Positions 22,074 through 29,419 are shown, counted from the stretch's first letter. The stretch: DNA of 64,000 nt from Streptacidiphilus albus JL83 (GCF_000744705.1 NZ_JQML01000001.1:4846017-4910016); one strand, 5' to 3'. A program made the numbers and translations. Notes: generated from the sequence alone by a model not told the origin.

Positions 22074-22244
22074 ATGCAGCCTGACCGTCTTGGTGACGGT
22101 TGGCGCGTGCTTCGCCCTCGCCCGGATCACGGACGGCTTCGGCGCCACAGCGAGGACACCCCACCGCTCATCCGCGCCAGCGCCTACCTGTGGCGACGCA
22201 TCACCCCCGGCTACTCGGACGGTAGCCCCGTAGGAGCCTGCTGA
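22074..22244 (+). CDS. Small unrecognised ORF near the right end of island 1
   Basis: A 56-aa reading frame, ATG 22074 to TGA 22244, reading QPDRLGDGWRVLRPRPDHG then PPLIRASAYLWRRITPGYSD. No clear ribosome site. It could be a remnant of a longer gene. The rest of 21900-22259 shows nothing else I can support apart from a short GC hairpin (ACGCCCC / GGGGCGT, 22244-22261) right after this frame. Confidence 0.25.
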   Translation: MQPDRLGDGWRVLRPRPDHGRLRRHSEDTPPLIRASAYLWRRITPGYSDGSPVGAC

Positions 22245-22259
22245 CGCCCCTCAGGGGGC

Positions 22260-22277
22260 GTGACCACCAGTGGTTAC
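22260..22277. repeat. Island 1 right terminal palindrome
   Basis: GTGACCACCAGTGGTTAC, the reverse complement of the left palindrome at 15445 with one mismatch (centre CA versus TG). Confidence 0.75.
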
Positions 22278-22380
22278 GCCAGCCGGATCGAGGCGGATCG
22301 AGCAGGGTTCAGGAGGATGGAAACAGGGGTGTTTGTCCCGGTTATTCGGCAAAGCCGCAGGTCAGGGCTGTGCTCGGCAT
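22278..22380. repeat. Island 1 right arm
   Basis: About 100 bp between the palindrome and core copy 2. It has two GGATCGA(G) repeats, GGATGGAAACAGGG, GTTTGTCCCGGTT and a CCGCAGGTC motif that is the inverse of GACCTGCGG in the left arms. It is nearly identical to 29438-29539 and clearly related to 32931-33034. Confidence 0.7.
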
Positions 22381-22404
22381 GGGTTCGACTCCCCTAGGCT
22401 CCAC
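22381..22404 (+). repeat. tRNA-Ala 3' core, copy 2
   Basis: Identical 24-bp match to the tRNA-Ala 3' end at 15370-15393, without a tRNA body upstream. It is the junction between islands 1 and 2. Confidence 0.9.
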
Positions 22405-22409
22405 CCTAT

Positions 22410-22453
22410 AAATGCCCTCTGAACTGCGGAAACGTGGAGTCGGAGGGCATTTC
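22410..22453 (+). terminator. Hairpin terminator at the left end of island 2
   Basis: AAATGCCC (22410-22417) pairs with GGGCATTT (22445-22452), the counterpart of 15399-15443. Confidence 0.65.
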
Positions 22454-22455
22454 TC

Positions 22456-22473
22456 GTAACCACTGGTGGGCAC
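22456..22473. repeat. Island 2 left terminal palindrome
   Basis: GTAACCACTGGTGGGCAC. It differs from the island 1 pair at the T-to-G in the right half, a change that its own partner at 29420 shares. Confidence 0.7.
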
Positions 22474-22768
22474 GGCCGTGCCCACTGGGAGCTCGGGGAG
22501 GCAAGCTTGGATGCGGTCTGCTCTTGTTGACCCTACGGGTTGCCTGGGATCACTATGCGCTTGACCTGCGGAAATGCGAGTCCGTGTGTCGCTATGGCGC
22601 ACCCAGGTACGTACGAGACTTCCAGGGGACAGCGGGGAGCATCTCCCCTAGGTCTGGAGAGCGGGCCGGGGTGCGGAGCGGGGGTGGTGCGGTCTGTCGG
22701 TGTGACGTCCGTGGGGACGTGTCGGCCCGTACGATGGCGGTGTCCGTTGGCCGTTTGGGAGGCGCGCG

Positions 22769-23335
22769 ATGAGCACGATGTACCCGGAGTACGCGCAGTG
22801 GCTGCGGCAGGTGCGGCGGTCGATGCAGTTGCCCAAGGCGGTCAAGCTGCTGTTCGACCAGGGGCGTCTGTACATGTCCCCGGTGACGGAGGCCCACAGC
22901 GAGGCGGATGACTCGATCCGGTTGCAGTTGGCGGAGCAGCTCGCCGGCGAGGCGGGGCTGCACGTGACGCGGGACAAGGGGGTGCTGCCGGAGCTGGACG
23001 GCTACACGCCTGAGCCGGACGTGCTGGTGGTGGACGCGGGAGTGCTCGGTCCGGGGGACGCTTTCGTCAAGCAGGAGCACGTGCACTTCGTTGCCGAGAG
23101 CGTGTCGCGTTCCACGGTCGGTCAGGACTATGGGCGCAAGCTCAACCAGTACGCGGCGCGTGGCATCGCGGTGTACCTCATCGTGGACGTGCTGACCGGG
23201 GAGTGCGTTCTGTATCGGGAGCCGAAGGGGGACGAGTACACCTCGGCGGTGCCTTACCGCTTCGGCGAGGAAGTCGGTTTCACCCTCGCCGGGGTCGCCG
23301 TGACGGTGCGTACCGACTTCAAGAAGATCCGCTGA
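22769..23335 (+). CDS. Uma2 family endonuclease (copy 2)
   Basis: A 188-aa PD-(D/E)XK-fold Uma2 protein, 185 of 188 residues identical to the copy at 15757 (Q for K near residue 20, G for R in EEVGFTLAG, K for R in DFKKIR). The leader at 22540-22768 is also nearly identical. It sits in the same position relative to the tRNA core, as first gene of island 2, and ends 76 bp before the first CRISPR repeat. Confidence 0.9.
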   Translation: MSTMYPEYAQWLRQVRRSMQLPKAVKLLFDQGRLYMSPVTEAHSEADDSIRLQLAEQLAGEAGLHVTRDKGVLPELDGYTPEPDVLVVDAGVLGPGDAFVKQEHVHFVAESVSRSTVGQDYGRKLNQYAARGIAVYLIVDVLTGECVLYREPKGDEYTSAVPYRFGEEVGFTLAGVAVTVRTDFKKIR

Positions 23336-23411
23336 GTTCCGCCGGTCCCTGAGCCGAGGCAGCGCGATTACGAGTTCCCATGAACTCCTTCCGAGACTGC
23401 GCCGAAGCCAG

Positions 23412-23867
23412 CTGCTCCCCGCGCCTGCGGGAATGGTCCCTACATCAGCCTGCCAGCCGCGACGTCGCCGGTGTGCTCCCCGCGCCCGCCGGGATGGTCC
23501 CCTGGGGACGGCCCGATGCTCTTCGCGGATCGTCTGCTCCCCGCGCCCGCGGGGATGATCCCACGAGGGTGAGCTGGGCGACCAGCATCGCCAACTGCTC
23601 CCCGCGCCCGCGGGGATGGTCCCGTGCAGGACCTGATGGGCATCGACTGGCCCGTCTGCTACTCGCGCCTGCGGGGATGGTCCCATCGGGCCGTCTATGT
23701 CGTCCAGCAGCCACATCTGCTCCCCGCGCCCGCAGGGATGGCCCCAGGTACGGGATCAGCTCTACGTTCATGCCGATCTGCTTCCCGCGCCAGCGGGGAT
23801 GGTCCCGCGATGTCGCCACTGAACATGGACCCGTAGAACTGCTCCCCGCGCCTGCGGGGGTGATCCG
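23412..23867 (+). CRISPR. CRISPR array 1, type I-E-like, 8 repeats
   Basis: Eight 29-nt repeats at 23412, 23473, 23534, 23595, 23656, 23717, 23778 and 23839, exact 61-bp period, seven 32-nt spacers. The repeat runs CTGCTCCCC...GGGGATGGTCCC with a CCCCGC-GCCC-GCGGGG hairpin, as in actinobacterial type I-E systems. The repeats are heterogeneous; only the one at 23595 matches the consensus of both arrays exactly. The last repeat (ending GTGATCCG) is degenerate, marking the trailer side. No cas gene lies in the window. Confidence 0.95.
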
Positions 23868-23896
23868 CCGCAGTCCAGGAGATGCGGGCCGAGTAG

Positions 23897-24091
23897 ACTC
23901 CGACGCTGGAGCGGGACGGCTATACCATCGCCGTCTACCTGCCACTCGGCGTCAGGGGAGACGTCCGGCAGTACCTGCACCGGGCAGTCAGCGACCTGGC
24001 CCACACGGCGGACTGGCACCAGGGCTGGGACGCGCAAGTCGTCGGGCAGGCTGGGGACCCGCTCGGGGCAGTCGACGGGAAGCGGCGATGA
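23897..24091 (+). pseudogene. 5'-truncated gene fragment at the array 1 trailer
   Basis: An open frame of about 64 residues without a start, following an in-frame TAG at 23894. It reads LERDGYTIAVYLPLGVRGD then LHRAVSDLAHTADWHQGWD, and ends in TGA overlapping the ATG of the next frame (ATGA). The overlap and the protein-like composition suggest the 3' end of a two-gene operon cut off on the array side. Function not recognised. Confidence 0.45.
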
Positions 24092-24345
24092 CCCTGTACG
24101 AGCGCGTTGCTGCCACCCCGGCGGATCTCGCCGCCCTCGCCGAGGCCCGTCTCTGTCGAGAGGCCCTGCCTGGTCCAGGCCATGGCTGCTTCCGGCGTCG
24201 ACCGCAAGCAGCTCGCCGCCCAACTCGGGGAACGGCCTGGCAGGGTCGCCCGGGTGCTCCACGGCGACGGAGACATCACCATGGGTGGCGTACGAGGCCG
24301 AGCTTCAGCTTGTGCCTGCCGGGGAGCTGCGACGGAAAGTGATCT
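24088..24345 (+). pseudogene. Frameshifted HTH (XRE-like) regulator remnant
   Basis: Starts ATG 24088 with TLYERVAATPADLAALAEAR, then the plausible protein continues in another frame as LVQAMAASGVDRKQLAAQLG and RPGRVARVLHGDGDITM (a helix-turn-helix of XRE type), then shifts again to AYEAELQLVPAGELRR. At least two frameshifts are needed to join the pieces, so the gene is dead. Such small XRE proteins are usually antitoxins paired with an upstream gene. Confidence 0.5.
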
Positions 24346-24452
24346 CTGGCCGGACGCCGCCGATGTCCGCGCCGCACTCAGCTGGCTGCGGCCGGAGGAC
24401 ATGGACGTTGCCAACAGGCAACTGCGGGAGCTGCGGGAGCTGAGCACGACGA

Positions 24453-24478
24453 AGGCCCCGACCGGATGGTCGGGGCCT
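24453..24478. terminator. Bidirectional hairpin between the XRE remnant and mazF
   Basis: Perfect 11-bp stem AGGCCCCGACC / GGTCGGGGCCT with a GGAT loop, 20 bp after the mazF stop on the minus strand and downstream of the decayed genes on the plus strand. Confidence 0.8.
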
Positions 24479-24498
24479 CACGTGTCGCTCTGTCGAAG

Positions 24499-24822
24499 TC
24501 AAAGCAGCGCAAGGGCCGCTCTGAGGCCCGTGGCGACTTTCACCATGGTCTCCTTGCTGAGCGCTCCAAGGGTGCCCTTGATCTCGTCCCGCCATAGTTC
24601 GACGATGTCGTCGCAGAGAACGCAGCCGACGAGAGGAGAGTCTGCGGAGCCCAGCGGAACGATGCTGGTCATCTCTGGCTTCTGGGTTGTGGTGATCCGG
24701 ACGGCCAGGCAGCTGTCCAGCTTCTGGTTTCGCGCATTGTTCGACACGACCAGGAAGGGCTTAGGGCCTTTGCCTAGGTCTGCGCGGTAAACGACACCGC
24801 GCACGGGAGTGATCTCGGGCAC
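24499..24822 (-). CDS. mazF: MazF/PemK family toxin
   Basis: A 107-aa protein of the MazF/PemK endoribonuclease family, which typically cleaves mRNA at short motifs and is neutralised by its cognate antitoxin. The N-terminal family signature is RGVVYRADLG followed by KPFLVVSNNARNQ. The middle contains MTSIVPLG and CDDIVELWRDEI, equivalent to the conserved dimer and substrate-binding regions. It starts 5 nt after the antitoxin stop. It lies between the two CRISPR arrays in island 2. Confidence 0.88.
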   Translation of the reverse strand: MPEITPVRGVVYRADLGKGPKPFLVVSNNARNQKLDSCLAVRITTTQKPEMTSIVPLGSADSPLVGCVLCDDIVELWRDEIKGTLGALSKETMVKVATGLRAALALL

Positions 24823-24827
24823 GCAGT

Positions 24828-25139
24828 TCAGTCCTCGCTAGATCCGCGGCGACGCTGCCGCATTGTCTGCTCGTACTCGTGATCTTCGTCGTTCTGGGAC
24901 GCGGCGAGGGCTGCGTAGCCGCTGACCATGACCTGCTGCTGGACGGCGGCTCGGCCGGCTTCCATGAGGGCTTGGAGGGCCTCTGCTTCTGAAGGGTTCT
25001 CGGATAGCTCGATGCCCAGCGCGGCGAGGGCTGCGCGTTCCACGCTTTGCGGCTGCCGGACTCGCTCGACGGCTTGGGCGTCCTCTGCTGTCACGGGCAC
25101 GGACTTCCGTGCCACTGTTCTACGAGTGAGGGTGCTCAT
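24828..25139 (-). CDS. Antitoxin of the MazF pair
   Basis: The product is 103 aa, directly upstream of mazF on the same strand. The N-terminus has a VPVTAEDAQAVERVRQ segment, followed by Ala/Glu-rich helices and an acidic C-terminus (EDHEYEQTMRQRRRGSSED) suitable for wrapping the toxin. I do not recognise a standard AbrB-type MazE fold, so the DNA-binding part may be of another kind. The assignment depends mainly on the operon position. Confidence 0.72.
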   Translation of the reverse strand: MSTLTRRTVARKSVPVTAEDAQAVERVRQPQSVERAALAALGIELSENPSEAEALQALMEAGRAAVQQQVMVSGYAALAASQNDEDHEYEQTMRQRRRGSSED

Positions 25140-25151
25140 GAATCAGATACT

Positions 25152-25182
25152 GCTGCAAATATTGCAGCTAAGCAAGCTGCAA
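25152..25182. promoter_or_regulatory. Probable autoregulatory operator of the toxin-antitoxin pair
   Basis: Three GCTGCAA half-sites, 13-43 bp upstream of the antitoxin start. GCTGCAA-ATA-TTGCAGC (25152-25168) overlaps TTGCAGCT-AAGCA-AGCTGCAA (25162-25182). Overlapping inverted repeats at this position are typical binding sites for an antitoxin or toxin-antitoxin complex. Confidence 0.6.
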
Positions 25183-25349
25183 AACTAGCCAAACACTGTT
25201 GCCCTTGACACAGCAGCGAAGCCCATACAGAGGTTTCACTCAGTTGGCCCCGCCCTCACCTGGTGATGGGGCGCTTATGCACGGGGGCGCCTGCCCCGCC
25301 CATGACTAGTTGAATGTAGTCATCGGATCATGACGAGGGCCCAGTCCCT
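25183..25349 (+). promoter_or_regulatory. Candidate leader of CRISPR array 2
   Basis: A 167-bp non-coding stretch before the first repeat, less GC-rich than its surroundings, with a CCTCACCTGGTGATGGGGCG partial palindrome and an AT-richer TTGAATGTAGTCATCGGATC part. It lies on the side of the better-ordered repeats, so it is the expected leader. No promoter is assigned. Confidence 0.4.
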
Positions 25350-26244
25350 CTGCTCCCCGCTAGCGCGGGGATGGTCCCGACTCGATGCAGAAGTTCCTGG
25401 AGGTCACCAGCTGTTACCCGCGCCTGCCGGGATGGTCCCAGGGCGGCCAAGGCGGCCAGGGCGTCGTGCAAGCGTGGGCTCTGCTCCCCGCACCCGCGGG
25501 GATGGTCCCAAGAAGGGGTTCGGGAAAGTCGCCGAGGAGCACCTGCTCCCCACATCCGCGGGGATGGGCCCTACGCCGACCTCAATGGCGGCCAGTCTGC
25601 ACCCTGTTCCCTGCGCCCGCAGGGATGGTCCCGACGGTGTCGGCGTGGACCCGGACACGAAGCCCTGCTCCCCGCGCCTGCGTGGATGGTTCATGTACTT
25701 CGAGTTCACCGGTGTTCTCCAGGACTTGCTCCCCGCACCCGCGGGGATGGTCTCAAGGGCGACGTCAGTGTTGTGAACTACGGGGCCTGCTCCCCGCAAT
25801 CGTAGGGATGGTCCCAAGCTGGTGCCGCTAGACGAGGGCACTATGGACTGCTCCTCGCGCCCGCGGGGATGGTCCCCACTTGCTTCTGTTCCTCAACACC
25901 TTTGCCCCACTGCTCTCCGTGCTCGCGGGATTGGTCCCGCGATCGTCGGCCAAGGGCGACATGCGGTTCCACTGCTCCTCGTGCCTCCGGAGATGGGCCC
26001 GCGATCATCGGCGCTGGCAACATGCGCATCGACTGCTTCCCGTGCCTCCGGGGATGGTTCTTTGTACGTCGCGAAGGGGCACAGCAGGACCAGCTGCTCC
26101 CCGCGCCTGTGGGGATGATCCCACCCCGCCGGTACGCGGAACCCGCATGAGCCCCTGTTCCCCGCGCCCGCGGGGATGATCCCTCGACGTTGCCGATGCC
26201 GTTGACCTGGAGTACCTGCTCCTCGCACTCACGGGGACGGCCCC
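25350..26244 (+). CRISPR. CRISPR array 2, part before IS21, 15 repeats
   Basis: Fifteen 29-nt repeats starting at 25350, 25411, 25481, 25543, 25604, 25665, 25726, 25787, 25848, 25910, 25972, 26033, 26094, 26155 and 26216. Spacers are 32-33 nt except the second (25440-25480), which is 41 nt and contains a 9-bp tandem duplication (GGCGGCCAA/GGCGGCCAG). Same repeat family and orientation as array 1. Nearly every repeat differs from the consensus. The array continues beyond the IS21 element at 28574. No cas genes nearby. Confidence 0.95.
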
Positions 26245-26253
26245 CCTTCCCGA

Positions 26254-26258
26254 AGACG
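26254..26258. repeat. IS21 target site duplication, left
   Basis: AGACG immediately before the IS left end; the same five bases follow the right end at 28557-28561. Confidence 0.8.
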
Positions 26259-26363
26259 TGTCGGCGTCGGGTGAATCCTGACCGCTATTCGGCGGTACAA
26301 ATCTGACCCACCTGATGGTCGTCCGGTCATCCTGATCTTGGTGTTCAAGGTCAGGAGGAGAGG

Positions 26364-27638
26364 GTGATATCCGTGGAGGACTGGGCTGAGATCCGTCGGC
26401 TCCATCGGGCCGAGGAGATGCCGATCCGGGCGATCGCGCGTCATCTGGGCATCTCGAAGAACACGGTCAAGCGGGCGATCGCGACCGATCGGGCACCGGT
26501 CTACGAGCGGGCGGCGAAGGGCTCGGCGGTGGACGCCTTCGAGCCTGCGATCCGCGAGCTCCTGAAGGCGACGCCGTCGATGCCGGCCACGGTGATCGCC
26601 GAGCGCATCGGCTGGGAGCGCGGGATAACGGTCCTCAAGGAGCGGGTCCGTGAGCTGCGCCCCGCCTACCTGCCCGCGGATCCCACCGGGCGGACCCAGT
26701 ACCTGCCTGGCGAGCTGGCGCAGTGCGACCTGTGGTTCCCGCCGGTCCACATCCCGGTCGGCTACGGCCAGGTCGCCTGCCCGCCGGTGCTGGTCATGGT
26801 CTCGGGCTACTCGCGGATGATCACCGCGCGAATGATCCCGACCCGGCAGACCGGCGACCTGATCGCTGGCCATTGGCGGCTGCTGTCCGACTGGGGCACG
26901 GTCCCCAAGATGCTGGTCTGGGACAACGAGTCCGGCATCGGCCAAGGCAAGCTGACCACCGAGTTCGCCGCGTTCGCGGGCCTGCTCGCCGTCAAAGTGC
27001 ATCTTTGCCGCCCTCGTGATCCAGAAGCGAAAGGGCTGGTCGAGCGGGCCAACGGCTATCTGGAGACCAGCTTCGTGCCCGGCCGCACCTTCACCGGCCC
27101 CGACGACTTCAACACCCAGCTCGGCGACTGGCTGCAGGGCGCGAACCGGCGCCTGCACCGCAGCATCCAGGCCCGCCCCGTGGACCGCTGGGAAGCCGAC
27201 CGCGCCGCCATGCTGGCCCTGCCTCCGGTCGGCCCCCCGCAGTGGTACCTCTTCCACACCCGCATCGGCCGCGACCACTACCTGCGCATCGACCTCAACG
27301 ACTACTCCGTGCACCCGCGCGCCATCGGCCGCCGCGTCCAGGTCACCTGCGACGCCGACCTGATCCGCGTCGTCACCGACGGCGGCGACCTGGTGGCCGA
27401 GCACCCGCGCTGCTGGGCCCGCCACCAGACCCTCACCGACCCCGACCACAAGAGTGCCGCCGACCAGATGCGCGGCGACTTCATCCACGCCAAAGCCGCC
27501 GCGGCCGCACGCTCGCGCACCGCCACCGCCCTGGCCCCCGACAACCTGGGCATCGAAGTCGAGGAACGACAACTCGACACCTACGACAGGATCTTCACCC
27601 TCATCCAGGGCGGCGCCGGCCAGGAGGAGAACCGATGA
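26364..27638 (+). CDS. istA: IS21 family transposase IstA
   Basis: DDE transposase that cuts and joins the IS ends. The product is 424 aa from GTG 26364 after AGGAGGAGAGG. An N-terminal HTH reads IRAIARHLGISKNTVKRAI. The catalytic core has D122 (QCDLWFP), D187 (LVWDNES) and E227 (KGLVERANGYLE). The C-terminal beta-barrel part includes NDYSVHPRAIGRRVQV, typical of IstA proteins. The frame is intact, so the element may be active. Confidence 0.95.
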   Translation: MISVEDWAEIRRLHRAEEMPIRAIARHLGISKNTVKRAIATDRAPVYERAAKGSAVDAFEPAIRELLKATPSMPATVIAERIGWERGITVLKERVRELRPAYLPADPTGRTQYLPGELAQCDLWFPPVHIPVGYGQVACPPVLVMVSGYSRMITARMIPTRQTGDLIAGHWRLLSDWGTVPKMLVWDNESGIGQGKLTTEFAAFAGLLAVKVHLCRPRDPEAKGLVERANGYLETSFVPGRTFTGPDDFNTQLGDWLQGANRRLHRSIQARPVDRWEADRAAMLALPPVGPPQWYLFHTRIGRDHYLRIDLNDYSVHPRAIGRRVQVTCDADLIRVVTDGGDLVAEHPRCWARHQTLTDPDHKSAADQMRGDFIHAKAAAAARSRTATALAPDNLGIEVEERQLDTYDRIFTLIQGGAGQEENR

Positions 27639-28483
27639 CCAGCACCATCGAAACCGATCAGGACGCCACCGAACCTGCCTCCACCAAGGCCGCCAGCGGG
27701 CGTCGCACTGCCAAGCAGACCGCCTCCGACCTGGCGTTCTACGCCCGCGCGATGAAGGCCCCAGTGCTACTGGACGCCGCCGAACGCCTGGCCGAGCGGG
27801 CCCGGGCCGAAACGTGGACCCACGCCGAGTACCTGGTCGCCGTCCTGCAGCGCGAGGTCGCCGCCCGCGAGTCCCACGGCGGCGAGGGCCGCATCCGCGC
27901 CGCCCGCTTCCCCGCGGTCAAGACCTTGGAGGAGCTCGACGTCACCCATCTGCGCGGCCTGACGCGCCAACAGCTCGCCCACCTGGGAACATTGGACTTC
28001 ATCACGGGCAAGGAGAACGCCATCTTCCTGGGCCCGCCCGGGACCGGGAAGACACACCTGGCCACCGGCCTCGCGGTCCGCGCCTGCCAGGCCGGACACC
28101 GCACCGCGTTCGCCACCGCCGCCCAGTGGGTCGACCGCCTCAAGGAAGCGCACGCCGCCGGACGGCTGCAGGACGAACTCGTCAAACTCGGCCGCTACCC
28201 GCTCATCGTGATCGACGAAGTCGGCTACATCCCCTTCGAGGCCGACGCCGCGAATCTCTTCTTCCAACTCATCTCCAACCGCTACGAACGCGCCAGTGTG
28301 ATCGTCACCAGCAACAAGCCCTTCGGCCGCTGGGGCGAGGTCTTCGGCGACGAGACCGTGGCCGCCGCCATGATCGACCGCCTCGTCCACCACGCCGAGG
28401 TCCACTCCCTCAAAGGCGACTCCTACCGCATGCGCGGCCACGACCTGGGCCGCGTCCCCACCGCCGTCAACGAAACCAGCTAA
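27635..28483 (+). CDS. istB: IS21 family helper ATPase IstB
   Basis: AAA+ ATPase that selects the target and stimulates IstA. The product is 282 aa. Walker A GPPGTGKTHL is near residues 133-142 and Walker B reads LIVIDEVGY. The sensor region NRYERASVIVTSNKPFGRW and the C-terminal HHAEVHSLKGDSYR are standard for IstB. The ATG overlaps the istA stop (ATGA), implying coupled translation. Confidence 0.95.
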   Translation: MTSTIETDQDATEPASTKAASGRRTAKQTASDLAFYARAMKAPVLLDAAERLAERARAETWTHAEYLVAVLQREVAARESHGGEGRIRAARFPAVKTLEELDVTHLRGLTRQQLAHLGTLDFITGKENAIFLGPPGTGKTHLATGLAVRACQAGHRTAFATAAQWVDRLKEAHAAGRLQDELVKLGRYPLIVIDEVGYIPFEADAANLFFQLISNRYERASVIVTSNKPFGRWGEVFGDETVAAAMIDRLVHHAEVHSLKGDSYRMRGHDLGRVPTAVNETS

Positions 28484-28556
28484 TGAAGATCAACTGACGA
28501 CCCGAGGGTCAGCGTTCAACCGGCGAAACTGGGTCAGAGTTCAGCCGCCGCCGACA

Positions 28557-28561
28557 AGACG
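28557..28561. repeat. IS21 target site duplication, right
   Basis: AGACG directly after the IS right end, matching 26254-26258. Confidence 0.8.
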
Positions 28562-28573
28562 GACGGACCGCCC

Positions 28574-29319
28574 CTGTTCCCCGCGCCCGCGGGAATGTTC
28601 CCAGGATGTGCCAGCCGCCGTACGGCGCGGCAATCTGTTCCCAGCATCCGCGGGGTCGTCCACTGCGAGCGGGTGCTCCCGCGCCCGCTGGGTGAGCCCG
28701 AGGCCGGCCCCGACGAGGACCTGCCTGACGGTTCTGCTCCCCGCGCTCGCGGGGATGGTCCCTTCGAGCGGGGGACCCCCGAGGATGCCGACCTCTGCTC
28801 GCCACGCCCGTGGGGATGGTCCTTCGACGTTATTAGCCATCCATTCAAGGATTGGCTGCTCCCCGCGTCTGCGGGGATGACCCCTTGCAGGGTGAAGAGA
28901 AGCACGCTGGGGCGATCTGCTCCCTGCGCCCGCAGGGAAGGTCCGAGGTCAGGGCTTCGTACCGTTCAACATCGACTGCTCCATGCTTGCTGCGTTCGGG
29001 GGGATGATCCCTCCAACGGGTTCGTTAACCTGGGCACCGGCATTTGCTCCTCGCGCCCGCGGGGATGGTCCTCTCGAAACCAACAGCGACCTGACCGCCG
29101 ATTCCTGCTCCCCGCGCTTGCAGGGATGGTCCCTACATCTACCTGTCCACGACTCCCCAGCCCGACTGCTCCCCGTGCCTGCGGGGATGGTCCCATGGAG
29201 GCCTTGGTGGGCAGCATGGCGGCGATCTGCTCCCTGCACCCGCGGGGATGGTCCCCCTCTCAGGGGTGCCGTCCGCCCCGTCCCGAGCCTCCTGCGCCCC
29301 CGCCCGCGGGGATGGTTCC
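28574..29319 (+). CRISPR. CRISPR array 2, part after IS21, 13 repeats
   Basis: Repeats start at 28574, 28635, 28673 (28 nt, degenerate), 28734, 28795, 28856, 28917, 28976 (about 36 nt, with a 7-nt insertion), 29044, 29105, 29166, 29227 and about 29291 (degenerate). Period is otherwise 61. The 28635-28673 interval is only 38, so most of one spacer is lost. This trailer-side half is more decayed than the part before the IS. 29320-29419 shows no gene; it has a short CCTATTCTGAGAGGCCGATG stretch resembling the start region of the Uma2 at 32367. Confidence 0.92.
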
Positions 29320-29419
29320 GTTTTGTCCTGCGCGCCGCATCCTGCCGCGCCCTATTCTGAGAGGCCGATGCAACTCGGGCGATAGCTTCAGAGGAGCCTC
29401 CTGATGATCCTGAGGAGGC

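Larger units (their letters stand above)
15393..22404. mobile_element. tRNA-Ala island 1 (Uma2, pseudokinase, M48 protease)
   Basis: A 7.0-kb segment between core copies 1 and 2. Left end: own hairpin terminator, then the palindrome at 15445. Right end: palindrome at 22260, an arm of about 100 bp shared with island 2, then core copy 2. No integrase, excisionase or replication gene is visible, so it is either a non-autonomous element or the remains of one. Cargo: Uma2 nuclease, pseudokinase, M48 protease, and a partner of unknown function. Confidence 0.7.
26259..28556 (+). mobile_element. IS21-family insertion sequence inside CRISPR array 2
   Basis: A 2298-bp element with TG...CA ends and imperfect terminal inverted repeats (TGTCGGCG-CGG-TGAA--CTGACC on the left; the same read on the complement of the right end). 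It carries intact istA and istB with a 4-bp ATGA overlap, and AGACG target duplications flank it. It sits in a spacer following the repeat at 26216. The spacer rebuilt by removing the IS and one duplication is about 26 nt, 6 short of the normal 32. Confidence 0.92.

Noticed and set aside
22342..22602. Minus-strand frame containing EPRGVEPMPSTALTCGF
   Set aside because: Derived from the antisense of the tRNA-Ala 3' core; similar peptides (EPRGIEP type) appear at 32795-33103 and 28949-29563 for the same reason.
23440..23945. Open frames across the CRISPR arrays with repeats such as DHPRGRGEQ or IPAGAGS
   Set aside because: They are translations of the 29-nt repeats and spacers. The periodic peptides follow the repeat period; the same holds for frames in 25330-26230 and 28530-29400.
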